Shown: in pieces, positions 8,065 through 16,382 of the stretch
How the letters are laid out: each line of letters begins with the position of its first letter
Position numbering within the stretch: position 1 is the stretch's first letter
Program-made: the position numbers and the translations under genes
Source of the DNA: Pontixanthobacter luteolus
GTDB taxonomy: Bacteria > Pseudomonadota > Alphaproteobacteria > Sphingomonadales > Sphingomonadaceae
Reading direction: 5' to 3'
Length of the DNA: 64,000 nucleotides
Assembly: GCF_009828095.1 (NCBI RefSeq)
Contig: NZ_WTYP01000002.1
Coordinates: forward strand, 253,001-317,000
The notes under the pieces: model-generated
What the model was told of the DNA's origin: nothing
The model's input: the letters and a program-made list of their open reading frames with translations, nothing else
Databases searched by the model: none

Positions 8065-9336
8065 TCAGGACCGGGCAGCACGCCACTTGCGATAATTCTT
8101 CGCCCGTTTTGCTGCCCGCATCTGGTCGGCGATCAGCGCCTTCACCGGCCAGCCGCCCATGCCGGGTTTCTTGCCCGCCGCCATCCGTTCGATCTGAACT
8201 TTGGTCAGCGCCATTACCGCGAGGGCTGACAGGGATTTGTTGGACCAGCCGACCTGCGGCAGATCGACATCTGCATTGTGCTGGCCTTGCCAGTGATTGG
8301 GCAAGTCCGGATCGCTGGCGAGCGCGCGGGCAATGCCGAGCATTTCAACGCCGAAGCCTTGCTCGTCATGCTCCAGTGCTGCCTCGGCTACTTCCAGTCG
8401 GGTAATTCCCCCCGTGACCATGATCGGCATGTCTGCAACCTTGGCAATGTCTCTCGCAAAATCGACAAAATAGGCTTCGCGCGCCTCGGTCGAATTTTTG
8501 GGGCCAGCGTCATCCTGCGGATTGCCCTGCATGGCCGGGCTTTCATAGCTGCCGCCCGAAAGCTCCACGAAATCAAGCCCGTGACCATTCAGCCACTCGA
8601 CCACCTGCCTTGCATCGTCAGCGCCGAAACCGCCGCGCTGAAAATCCGCCGAATTCAGTTTCAACCCGACCCCGAAGGACAGCTTCACCCGCGCCCGCAC
8701 AGTCTCCACAATACGCATCAGGAAACGGGCGCGGTTTTCCAGGCTGCCGCCCCATTCATCGTCCCGCTTATTGGTAAGCGGGGATAGGAACTGGCTGATC
8801 AGATATCCGTGCGCACCGTGAATTTGCACGCCGTCAAAACCGGCTTCCTGTGCCGCTTCGGCGGTGTCGGCAAACCGGTTTATGATCGTTTCGATCTCTG
8901 TAGCTTCCAGCCGCCGTACCGGCGCGAACATGGATGAGAACTTGCCCAGATCCAGCGCGACAGCCGACGGTGATACCGCGGTTTCGCCCAGGCTCTTGTA
9001 TAGCTGCCGTCCGGGGTGGCTGATCTGCAACCAGAACTGGCCGCCGCCCGATTTGCCTATCTCCGCCCATTTCCTGAACGGCGCAAGATCGGTGCCTTTT
9101 TCCAGCACAACGGCGCCCGGCCCGGTCAGTGCAGTCGGATCGACCATGACATTGCCCGATAGGATCAATCCGGTGCCACCCTTTGCCCAGCGGTCATACA
9201 GCGTGAACAGCCGCTGTCCCGGATACTGGCCAGGCTGCTGGGCCAGGTTTTCCTCCATCGCCGCCTTGCAAATGCGGTTGGGCACAGTGCTGCCATTGGG
9301 CAGTGTGAGGGGCGTGAAAAGCGATGTATCGGTGAT
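8065..9336 (-). CDS. NADH:flavin oxidoreductase, Old Yellow Enzyme family (ATC start likely)
   Basis: FMN-dependent reductase of activated alkenes or a related NADH oxidase, about 423 aa. Visible motifs: ISHPGRQ, HGAHGYLISQFLSP with NKRxDEWGGSLENRARF, and VTGGITR near the phosphate-binding end. The start is unusual. Homologous N-termini begin like MTDTSLFTPL; here the codon in that place is ATC (9336-9334), preceded by GGGAG at a 7-base gap and lying 2 bases after the thioesterase stop. The only in-frame ATG (9426) would overlap the thioesterase by 88 bases and add a low-complexity Arg/Pro tail. It is the last gene of the operon with the thioesterase and S9 peptidase. Substrate unknown. Confidence 0.85.
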   Translation of the reverse strand: MTDTSLFTPLTLPNGSTVPNRICKAAMEENLAQQPGQYPGQRLFTLYDRWAKGGTGLILSGNVMVDPTALTGPGAVVLEKGTDLAPFRKWAEIGKSGGGQFWLQISHPGRQLYKSLGETAVSPSAVALDLGKFSSMFAPVRRLEATEIETIINRFADTAEAAQEAGFDGVQIHGAHGYLISQFLSPLTNKRDDEWGGSLENRARFLMRIVETVRARVKLSFGVGLKLNSADFQRGGFGADDARQVVEWLNGHGLDFVELSGGSYESPAMQGNPQDDAGPKNSTEAREAYFVDFARDIAKVADMPIMVTGGITRLEVAEAALEHDEQGFGVEMLGIARALASDPDLPNHWQGQHNADVDLPQVGWSNKSLSALAVMALTKVQIERMAAGKKPGMGGWPVKALIADQMRAAKRAKNYRKWRAARS

Positions 9337-9338
9337 GG

Positions 9339-9746
9339 TTATTCTCCCGGATCGGAGCGGAAAGGTGCGAGCACTTCGGGCCGTACGCGGGCGAGCCGCC
9401 CGGTTTCGCGGTGCAGCATGGCCCATGTGGTGGCGGCCGAAACGATGATCTTGCCATCGGCATTGCGAAAATCGACCCGGCGCAGGCTTTTTGCGCCCTT
9501 GGCCTCATCCGGAATCCAGGTTTCCCCGGTCACGGTTTCGCCCTGTCCGATATTGCCGCGATAATCGATTTCGTGGCGGATCACGAGCCACACGAACTCG
9601 GCCGCATGGGCAGGATCAGCGACCGCATCCCAGTGTGCGGTCGCCATGTCCTGCACCCACTGCACCCACACCGCATTGTTTACATGACCCATCACATCGA
9701 TGTGCTGAGGCCCGGCGATGAAAGTCTTGCGAAAGGGTTCGCTCAC
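9339..9746 (-). CDS. acyl-CoA thioesterase, hotdog fold (4HBT)
   Basis: Thioesterase of 135 aa, the usual size of the YbgC/FadM-like 4HBT group, expected to hydrolyse acyl-CoA in the cytoplasm. The motif HIDVMGHVNNAVWVQW carries the conserved Asp/His-Asn pattern. The GTG start overlaps the TGA of the S9 peptidase (GTGA, 4 bases), so translation is probably coupled. The flavin oxidoreductase begins 2 bases after its stop. The substrate chain length cannot be judged. Confidence 0.86.
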   Translation of the reverse strand: MSEPFRKTFIAGPQHIDVMGHVNNAVWVQWVQDMATAHWDAVADPAHAAEFVWLVIRHEIDYRGNIGQGETVTGETWIPDEAKGAKSLRRVDFRNADGKIIVSAATTWAMLHRETGRLARVRPEVLAPFRSDPGE

Positions 9747-11905
9747 TCATCAATCCCGAAATGCGAGAGGATGAACGCGTATTCCTCTGCCGCTTCGTAC
9801 AGCGAGGTGAAGCGGCCCGATTTGCCGCCGTGGCCTGCGCCCATATTGGTCTTCAGCAGCAGCTCGTTATTGTCGGTCTTGGTGTCGCGCAATTTGGCGA
9901 CCCATTTGGCCGGCTCCCAATAGGTGACGCGCGGATCGTTCAGGCCTGCGGTTACCAGCATGGGCGGATAATCCTGCGTCGTCACCTGATCATAAGGCGA
10001 ATAGCTGAGGATGTAGGCGAAGGCCTGCTTGCTTTCGATCGGGTTGCCCCATTCGGGCCACTCACCCGGCGTCAGCGGCAGGCTGGTGTCGAGCATGGTG
10101 CTGAGCACATCGACGAACGGCACGTCAGCCACGACCGCCTTCCACAAATCGGGATCAGTGTTGACCACCACGCCCATCAGTTCGCCCCCTGCGGACCCGC
10201 CGCTGGCGCTGATCATGCCTTCCTCGGTATAACCCTTGGCTGCCAGCCCCTTCGCGACGTCGACGAAATCGTTGAACGTGTTGGTCCGGTCATTCAGCTT
10301 GCCCTGCAGATACCATTTGCGGCCCAGATCATCGCCACCGCGGATATGCGCGATGGCATAGGCCATGCCGCGATCGAGCAGGCTAAGGCGGCTGGATGAA
10401 AAGCCGGGCGAAACAGCATAGCCATAAGCGCCGTAGGCATAGAGGTGTAGCGGACCCGCGCCTTCGGGGCGATCCTTGCGCATTACCACGCTGACAGGAA
10501 CCTGCGTTCCATCGCGTACAGTGATTGTCTCGCGCACGGTGATGTAAAGCGAGGCGTCATATCCGCTGGGGATTTCCTGCTGCTTGAGCAGTTCCAGCGA
10601 AGCGCCGGATACGTCGTAATCATACACCGAATCGGGCGTGACCATGCTTTCATAGGAAAGGCGCAGCTTGCTCACGTCATATTCGGGATTGTTGGATAAT
10701 CCGGCAGTGTAGCTCGCCTCGGGAAATGCGATCGGCGTGACTTTTGCCGAATCCGCGTAATTCCTGATCTGCACCTGATCGAGCCCGCCAAGACGGCCTT
10801 CGGTGACATAGAAATCCTTGAACAGTTCGAAATCGGTCAGGTAGAATTCGTCCGCCCCCTCGATCAGCGTCGACCATTCGGCCGGACTTTCGAACGTCGC
10901 GGTGGCAAGGCGAAAATTGACGTGGTCGTCATTGGTATGGACGAAGATTATTCCGTCGCGCAGGTCGACCGAATATTCGATGCCCTTTTCGCGCGGCCTG
11001 ATCAGTATCTGTTCGCCCAGCGGGTTATCTGCGCGGACCAGACGGACTTCGTTTGTCTCGTTGTCGCCAGCTGAAATAACCAGCCAGTCTTCCTGTGCCG
11101 ACAATCCCGCACTGACGCTGAAACCGATGTCTTCCTCGGTGTAGATCTGCACGTCCTGATCCGCAGATGTGCCGATGGTGTGGACGCGGACATTGTCGAC
11201 CCGCCAGTTCTCGTTGGCCTTGCCATAGACGAGCATCGTGTCATCCGCCGACCAGACGAGGCTGGTGCGCGTCTCGGTGATCACATCGTCCAGCAATTCG
11301 CCGGTCTGCAGGTCCTTGACCCGCGCTGTGTATCGTTCAGCCCCGTTGTCATCGAATGAATAAGCGAGATAGCGCCCGTTCTTGCTGACGGAAAATGCGC
11401 CGAGGCGGTGATATTCCTTGCCCTCCGCCATCTGGTTTTCGTCGAGCAGCAATTCCTTGTCGCCGCCGGCAACCGGCTGCCGGTACCACAGGCGGTATTC
11501 CTTACCCTCTGCCACTTCAGTCCAGTAGAGCCAGTCACCATCCTTTTGCGGGACGGAGGAATCGTCTTCCTTCACCCGGCCCTTGAGTTCTTCGAACAGC
11601 TTTTCGACCAGCGGTTTGCGGCTTTCCATTTCCTGTTCGAACCAGGCATTTTCCGCCTTCACATAGTCCAGCACATCCTCGTCATCGACCACCGGATAGG
11701 ATTGGTCTTTCAACCAGTGGTAAGGATCTGAAATGGTGATGCCGTGGTGGCTGTAACTGTGTTCCCGCTTCTCTGCGACAGGCGGAGCGGCAATTTTCTT
11801 GTCAGACAAACTTGTTTCCTCGGTTCGGGATGCATCCTGCGCCGATAGCGGCATGGCGAAAGACAGCGTGGCGATCGCAATGGCAGCGGAAGAGGCAATT
11901 CTCAT
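9743..11905 (-). CDS. secreted S9 prolyl oligopeptidase (oligopeptidase B-like)
   Basis: Serine peptidase of 720 aa cutting short peptides. A signal peptide (MRIASSAAIAIATLSFAMPLSAQ) suggests a periplasmic location, unlike cytoplasmic PtrB of E. coli. An N-terminal seven-bladed propeller (about 75-430) is followed by the alpha/beta hydrolase domain. Catalytic Ser is in GGSAGGEL, Asp in LNDPRVTYWEP, His in GAGHGGKSGR. The YAYGAYGY segment shortly before the active site is typical of oligopeptidase B. First gene of a three-gene operon and divergent from aminopeptidase P, so the two peptidases may share a control region at 11906-12012. Confidence 0.94.
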   Translation of the reverse strand: MRIASSAAIAIATLSFAMPLSAQDASRTEETSLSDKKIAAPPVAEKREHSYSHHGITISDPYHWLKDQSYPVVDDEDVLDYVKAENAWFEQEMESRKPLVEKLFEELKGRVKEDDSSVPQKDGDWLYWTEVAEGKEYRLWYRQPVAGGDKELLLDENQMAEGKEYHRLGAFSVSKNGRYLAYSFDDNGAERYTARVKDLQTGELLDDVITETRTSLVWSADDTMLVYGKANENWRVDNVRVHTIGTSADQDVQIYTEEDIGFSVSAGLSAQEDWLVISAGDNETNEVRLVRADNPLGEQILIRPREKGIEYSVDLRDGIIFVHTNDDHVNFRLATATFESPAEWSTLIEGADEFYLTDFELFKDFYVTEGRLGGLDQVQIRNYADSAKVTPIAFPEASYTAGLSNNPEYDVSKLRLSYESMVTPDSVYDYDVSGASLELLKQQEIPSGYDASLYITVRETITVRDGTQVPVSVVMRKDRPEGAGPLHLYAYGAYGYAVSPGFSSSRLSLLDRGMAYAIAHIRGGDDLGRKWYLQGKLNDRTNTFNDFVDVAKGLAAKGYTEEGMISASGGSAGGELMGVVVNTDPDLWKAVVADVPFVDVLSTMLDTSLPLTPGEWPEWGNPIESKQAFAYILSYSPYDQVTTQDYPPMLVTAGLNDPRVTYWEPAKWVAKLRDTKTDNNELLLKTNMGAGHGGKSGRFTSLYEAAEEYAFILSHFGIDE

Positions 11906-12012
11906 GGCGGATGTCCCTGTTGGAATGATGCGACCTATGGTAATGGGTTCAGTTGAAACTATGTCGCCGGATGTACCGCGACAAGCACCGATTGAAATTC
12001 AGGACCGATTAT

Positions 12013-13830
12013 ATGCTCATGCAGACCCACGAAGCCCGCCTTTCCGCTCTGCGGGAAGAAATGAAGCGCCAGAAACTGGACGGTTTCGTGGTGCCGATTT
12101 CCGATGAGCACATGTCCGAATATGTCGGTTCCTACGCTCAGCGGCTGGAATGGCTGACCGGGTTTGGCGGTTCTGCCGGCAGCGCAATCGTGCTCTCGCA
12201 TACCGCCGCGATTTTCGTCGATGGGCGCTATACCATTCAGGTCCGCGAACAGGTGGACGGGAAGCTGTTCGATTATCAGTCGACGCTGGACACCACCCAT
12301 GCAAAATGGCTCGCGGCCAACGTTACCAAGGGTGCTCGCATCGGATATGATGCATGGCTCCATTCAAAGGGATGGGCCGACAGCCTTTCTGCCGCGCTCG
12401 CGCGGAAGGGCGCGGAACTGGTCGCTGTCGAAACCAATCCGATCGATGCCGTGTGGGGCGATCAGCCGAAACCTTCGAAAGCCCCTGCAATCGTCCATCC
12501 GCAGGAATTTGCCGGGCAATCTTCCGCCGAAAAACGCGCGATCGTGGCCGATTGGCTGAAGGAAGAGGAATACGACGCTGCTGTCATCAGCGCGCTCGAT
12601 TCCATCGCCTGGATGCTGAATATTCGCGGCGCGGACGTGGACCGTACCCCGGTCGCGCTATCGTATCTGATCGCGCACTCCGACGGCACTGCCGAGCTGT
12701 TCATCGAACCTGAAAAGGTCACACCAGAACTGGAACAGCATCTGGGCAATGCTGTCACCATTCGGGACCGCGCCGACTTTACCCCTCACCTGAAAGATTT
12801 CGCCGGCAAGACCGTGGCCGTCGATCCCGATTACGGCGTGGCAGCGATCTATCAGGCCCTGGAAAAGGGCGGCGCAACAGCGGTTGCGGTGCGCGATCCA
12901 GCAATCCTGCCCAAGGCGATCAAGAATCCGGTCGAACAGCAGGGGCACCGTGATGCGCAGGCGCGCGACGGTGCTGCGGTCGCCAAATTCCTGCACTGGC
13001 TTTCGTATGAACCATCCAAAGGCGGCCAGACGGAACTGTCAGCAGCCGCCAAGCTGCGCGAATTCCGCGATGAAACCGGCGTTCTCAAAGACCAGAGCTT
13101 CGACACGATTTCCGCCACCGGCCCGCACGGCGCGCTCTGCCATTACCGGGTCGATGAAGACAGCAATCTCGGTATCGAGCCGGGCAGCGTTTTCCTGTGC
13201 GATTCCGGGGGCCAGTACCTCGACGGTACGACCGACATCACACGCACGGTGTGGATCGCGGGCGAAGGCGACAAAGCCCAGCCGACAGCCGAAGTGCGCG
13301 ACCGTTATACCCGCGTGCTGAAGGGCCATATCCAGATTGCCCGCGCGATTTTCCCGCAAGGTACAGTTGGCGGCCAATTGGACGCATTCGCGCGTCAGTA
13401 TCTGTGGGAAGCGGGCGTCGACTACGCCCATGGCACCGGCCACGGGGTTGGCAGCTTCCTCGGCGTGCACGAAGGGCCGCAGCGCATTGCGAAGGCATCG
13501 GGCGGCCAGCCGGGCACGGATCAGGAATTGTTCGAAGGCATGATCCTCTCGAACGAGCCGGGCTATTACAAGGACGGCGCGTTCGGCATCCGGATCGAGA
13601 ATCTCGTGCTGGTAGAAAAGCAGGAAATCGACGGCGCAGAGGGCACCTATCTCGGGTTTGAAAACCTCACCTGGGTTCCGATGGCGCGCGATATGCTCGA
13701 CCTGTCGCTGATGACCGCGGAAGAGAAAGACTGGTGGAATGCGTATCACGCAAAAACCTACGAAATCCTCGCTCCGCAGCTGGATGGCGATGTTCTCGAT
13801 TGGCTGAAGGACGCTTGCGCCCCAATCTGA
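12013..13830 (+). CDS. Xaa-Pro aminopeptidase, M24B family
   Basis: Metallopeptidase of 605 aa that removes N-terminal residues before proline. The ATG at 12013 is chosen because it has AGGA at an 8-base gap; the open frame extends upstream to a TTG at 11953 without homology-like sequence. Two creatinase-like N domains (about 1-300) precede the pita-bread catalytic domain. Metal ligands are visible as Asp in FLCDSGGQYLDGTTDITR, His in HGTGHGVGSFLGVHEG, Glu in SNEPGYY and Glu in IRIENLVLV. The three-domain length matches the eukaryote-like aminopeptidase P1 group found in many proteobacteria. No signal peptide, so it is cytoplasmic. It is divergent from the secreted S9 peptidase. Confidence 0.94.
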   Translation: MLMQTHEARLSALREEMKRQKLDGFVVPISDEHMSEYVGSYAQRLEWLTGFGGSAGSAIVLSHTAAIFVDGRYTIQVREQVDGKLFDYQSTLDTTHAKWLAANVTKGARIGYDAWLHSKGWADSLSAALARKGAELVAVETNPIDAVWGDQPKPSKAPAIVHPQEFAGQSSAEKRAIVADWLKEEEYDAAVISALDSIAWMLNIRGADVDRTPVALSYLIAHSDGTAELFIEPEKVTPELEQHLGNAVTIRDRADFTPHLKDFAGKTVAVDPDYGVAAIYQALEKGGATAVAVRDPAILPKAIKNPVEQQGHRDAQARDGAAVAKFLHWLSYEPSKGGQTELSAAAKLREFRDETGVLKDQSFDTISATGPHGALCHYRVDEDSNLGIEPGSVFLCDSGGQYLDGTTDITRTVWIAGEGDKAQPTAEVRDRYTRVLKGHIQIARAIFPQGTVGGQLDAFARQYLWEAGVDYAHGTGHGVGSFLGVHEGPQRIAKASGGQPGTDQELFEGMILSNEPGYYKDGAFGIRIENLVLVEKQEIDGAEGTYLGFENLTWVPMARDMLDLSLMTAEEKDWWNAYHAKTYEILAPQLDGDVLDWLKDACAPI

Positions 13831-13898
13831 GCGTCCTTGTGAGCCGCTAAATGTTCCTGTATTGTTCCGATGTTGCGAGTCGCGATTAGGAGGATACT

Positions 13899-14273
13899 AT
13901 GCTGGGATATGTAACGCTGGGAACGAACGACCTGCCGCGGGCAGCCAAGTTTTATGATGCGGTTGCGGGGGAAATGGGCGTCGGGCGAATGATGGAATTC
14001 GATCAGTTCATTGCCTGGGGCGAAGCTGGCGGAGCGCCGGGCATTGCTGCAACAAAGCCGTTCGACGGGAACGAGGCGACCGTCGGAAACGGAACAATGG
14101 CCGCGTTGATGGTCGACAGCACCGACAAGGTGCAGGCCGTATACGATGCGGCGCTGGCCAATGGCGGAACCGACGAAGGCGCACCGGGGCCGCGCGGTGA
14201 TGACGGGTTTTATGCCGGATATTTCCGCGACCCGGATGGCAACAAACTCAACGTCTTCACGATGACGAAATAG
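13899..14273 (+). CDS. VOC family (glyoxalase-fold) protein
   Basis: Single-domain vicinal-oxygen-chelate protein of 124 aa. Starts MLGYVTLGTNDLPRAAKFYD, the usual first beta-alpha unit, and ends with a YFRDPDGNKLNVF strand holding the last metal-ligand position. A strong GGAGG site precedes the ATG. Members range from lyases to resistance proteins, and nothing here fixes the substrate. A cupin gene follows 11 bases after the stop and is likely co-transcribed. Confidence 0.9.
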   Translation: MLGYVTLGTNDLPRAAKFYDAVAGEMGVGRMMEFDQFIAWGEAGGAPGIAATKPFDGNEATVGNGTMAALMVDSTDKVQAVYDAALANGGTDEGAPGPRGDDGFYAGYFRDPDGNKLNVFTMTK

Positions 14274-14284
14274 GCCACCTTCCG

Positions 14285-14683
14285 GTGGACGCCGCGAGAA
14301 AGCTGTCCGAAAGCTGGGTGCATTTGGGCCTGGGGGCGAGCGCCAGCCCTCAGCCGCCCTTCGCGGGGATGGAATGGTACGACGCTTACGCCAAGCGGAC
14401 TGCCAGCGACGGTGCCGAAGGCAGGCTGGTCAGCCAGCACAGTTTCAGTGAAGGATGGCCCACATGGGAAATGCACCCTCACGGCGCAGAGGTGGTAATC
14501 TGCATCGATGGTGAAATGACGCTGACGCAGGAATTTCCGGACGGGCGCGAAGTCCAGGTGATCCTCACGCCGGGCGATTATGCGATCAATCCGCCCGGGG
14601 TCTGGCACATTGCCGACATCGATTCGCATGCCACTGCGATCTTCATAACCGCCGGGGAAGGCACGCAGCACAGGCCGCGGTAG
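14285..14683 (+). CDS. cupin domain protein
   Basis: Small beta-barrel of 132 aa with the two cupin motifs: motif 1 around WEMHPHGAEVVICIDGEMTL (His ligands) and motif 2 around LTPGDYAINPPGVWHIAD. It starts at GTG 11 bases after the VOC stop, with no clear own ribosome-binding site, so coupling to the VOC gene is likely. Cupins with a single domain can be isomerases, dioxygenases or sugar-binding sensors; none is favoured. An antisense frame over the same region is judged a shadow. Confidence 0.82.
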   Translation: MDAARKLSESWVHLGLGASASPQPPFAGMEWYDAYAKRTASDGAEGRLVSQHSFSEGWPTWEMHPHGAEVVICIDGEMTLTQEFPDGREVQVILTPGDYAINPPGVWHIADIDSHATAIFITAGEGTQHRPR

Positions 14684-14728
14684 CTGCAATCCGCCAAAAT
14701 TTCAGCTGCATGAACGGCTGTCATTTGC

Positions 14729-14777
14729 TGCGACAATTTGCGACATTTCAGGCCGCAACCGGGATATTCCTGCGACA
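14729..14777. promoter_or_regulatory. 10-bp-phased TGCGACA direct repeats
   Basis: TGCGACA occurs at 14729-14735, 14739-14745 and 14771-14777. The first two are exactly 10 bases apart and extend to similar 10-mers (TGCGACAATT, TGCGACATTT), the layout bound by OmpR-family dimers. They lie about 100-150 bases before the EF-hand gene and upstream of the OmpR-type regulator gene. Function is inferred. Confidence 0.4.
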
Positions 14778-14800
14778 ATGGGTCACTAGAAAGGTATCAC

Positions 14801-14853
14801 GAGTTGCGGCGACCCTTGATCTCCCCCCCTCCCTGACGGGGTTGCCGCAGCTC
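14801..14853 (+). promoter_or_regulatory. 15-bp 5'-leader hairpin with C-rich loop before the EF-hand gene
   Basis: Arms 14801-14815 and 14839-14853 pair at all 15 positions (two G-U). The 23-base loop contains a C-run (TCTCCCCCCCTCCC). Loop bases TCTCC are complementary to the GGAGA ribosome-binding site at 14870-14874, so the leader could expose or hide the site. No T-run follows, so it is not a terminator. The role is inferred. Confidence 0.45.
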
Positions 14854-14879
14854 AATCGAAACGACGATTGGAGAGACTT

Positions 14880-15572
14880 ATGAAGACCCCCACCAAGAAG
14901 ATTACTCTGGCCCTTTCTGCAGCAGCTCTCGCCCTCGTTGGCGGTACCGCAATCGCAGCCCAGCAAAATGACCGCCGCGGCGCCGATGCGAACGGCGACA
15001 AGATTATAACCCTTGCCGAACACAATGCCCATGCAGACACGATGTTTGCCCGGCTGGATGCCGATGGAAATGGTGTCATCAATACGGAAGACCGTGCCGC
15101 GCGCAAGGAAGCGCGATTTGCCCGGCTTGATGCGGATGGCAATGGCGAAGTGACCAAGGCTGAAATGGATGCTGCAGCATCTGAACGGCGCGCAAAGCGT
15201 GCTGATCGTGCCGATGCGCGCTTCGCAAGGCTTGATACCGACAATAGCGGCGGTATTTCCGCAGCTGAAATGGACGCAGCCCGTGAAATGCGCAGCGAAC
15301 GCCGCGGCAAGCGCGGTGACCGGATGGAAGCACGCGGCAAACGCGGCGGCGACAAGATGGCCCGCGGAAATCGGGGTAAGCGCGGAAAACAAGGCATGGC
15401 TATGCTTCGGCAGGCTGACACCAATGGCGACAAAGCCATCAGCCGCGCCGAATTCGACGCTGCGATGACCGCCCGCTTCCAGAAGATGGACACCGATAAT
15501 AGCGGCTCGATCTCTCAGGAAGAACGCCAGGCTGCGCGCGCAGAGCGCAAGGCAGCCCGGCAGGCCCGCTAA
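14880..15572 (+). CDS. secreted protein with six EF-hand loops
   Basis: Exported calcium-binding protein, 230 aa. The ATG at 14880 has GGAGAG 7 bases upstream and gives a signal peptide cut near residue 26 (GTAIA|AQQ). Six canonical 12-residue EF loops start at Asp36, 60, 84, 119, 180 and 204, each ending in Glu or Asp at position 12. Between loops 4 and 5 lies a strongly basic stretch (residues 138-172, repeated GKRG/ARGKRGG units). The C-terminus is also Arg/Ala-rich. It is followed 65 bases later by a two-component system. It could be a periplasmic calcium buffer or sensor; no enzymatic domain is seen. Confidence 0.88.
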   Translation: MKTPTKKITLALSAAALALVGGTAIAAQQNDRRGADANGDKIITLAEHNAHADTMFARLDADGNGVINTEDRAARKEARFARLDADGNGEVTKAEMDAAASERRAKRADRADARFARLDTDNSGGISAAEMDAAREMRSERRGKRGDRMEARGKRGGDKMARGNRGKRGKQGMAMLRQADTNGDKAISRAEFDAAMTARFQKMDTDNSGSISQEERQAARAERKAARQAR

Positions 15573-15637
15573 ATTCCGGCTGGCAAGCTTGCGCTTGCTA
15601 GGCACCTCGTCGCGGGTCTAGGCGCGGTAAGGAACTC

Positions 15638-16378
15638 ATGACTGACACCGCGCCCACCCAATTGCTGCTCGTCGACGACGAAGCCAGTTTACGCGAACCC
15701 CTGGCGGAGTATCTTACCCGCCAGGGGTTTGTCGTGCGCGAAGCGGAAAGCGCCGCCAGCGCACGCAGCGTGCTGATGGAATTCACCCCGAACCTGATCT
15801 TGCTGGATATCATGATGCCCGGCGAAGATGGCCTTTCGCTGTGCCGGCATCTGGTGGAAACCCGCGAACTGCCGGTCATTCTGCTGACGGCCAAGGGCGA
15901 GGCGACGGACCGGATCATCGGGCTGGAAATTGGCGCCGATGACTACGTGGTAAAGCCGTTCGAGCCGCGCGAACTGGTCGCGCGCATCCGATCCGTTCTG
16001 CGCCGCACCGGCAAAACCGGTTCGAAGCCGGCACCGGAAGAAGACGCGATTTATGTCTTCGAGGAATGGCAGCTCGATCCGCTGAAACGGCGCCTCACTG
16101 ATCCCGATGGGGTGGTCATATCCATTTCGACTGCGGAATTTCGCCTGCTTCAGGCGTTTCTTGAAAATCCGCGCAGAGTGCTCGACCGTGACCGGTTGCT
16201 GGACATGGTGCAGGGCCGCGAAGCGCATTTGTACGACCGGGCAGTCGATAATCAGGTCAGCCGCCTGCGCCGCAAGATCGAGGCTGACAGCCGCAATCCC
16301 GAACTTATCCTGACTGTGCGCGGGGGCGGTTACCGCTTCGCCGCCGATGTCCGCCGCCAGCCAGCGGCCCAGAGCTAA
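15638..16378 (+). CDS. OmpR-family response regulator
   Basis: DNA-binding response regulator of 246 aa. Receiver domain at 5-120 with the acidic pair DD (residues 13-14), phospho-acceptor Asp57 (LLDIMMP), Thr in LLTAKGE and Lys in VKPFEP. A C-terminal winged helix (about 140-236) of the Trans_reg_C type follows, with DRAVDNQVSRLRRKIE as recognition helix. The histidine kinase starts 4 bases after the stop, so they form a pair. Closest in architecture to OmpR rather than PhoB, but the target genes are not known. Confidence 0.93.
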   Translation: MTDTAPTQLLLVDDEASLREPLAEYLTRQGFVVREAESAASARSVLMEFTPNLILLDIMMPGEDGLSLCRHLVETRELPVILLTAKGEATDRIIGLEIGADDYVVKPFEPRELVARIRSVLRRTGKTGSKPAPEEDAIYVFEEWQLDPLKRRLTDPDGVVISISTAEFRLLQAFLENPRRVLDRDRLLDMVQGREAHLYDRAVDNQVSRLRRKIEADSRNPELILTVRGGGYRFAADVRRQPAAQS

Positions 16379-16382
16379 GACC

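Noticed and set aside
8045-8076. Hairpin at the convergent end of the cyclase and the flavin oxidoreductase
   Set aside because: Seven-bp stem with an 18-base loop and no T tail, partly inside the oxidoreductase gene.
14210-14689. 159-codon minus-strand frame over the cupin gene
   Set aside because: The plus frame has both cupin motifs and operon position; the antisense frame has no recognisable feature.
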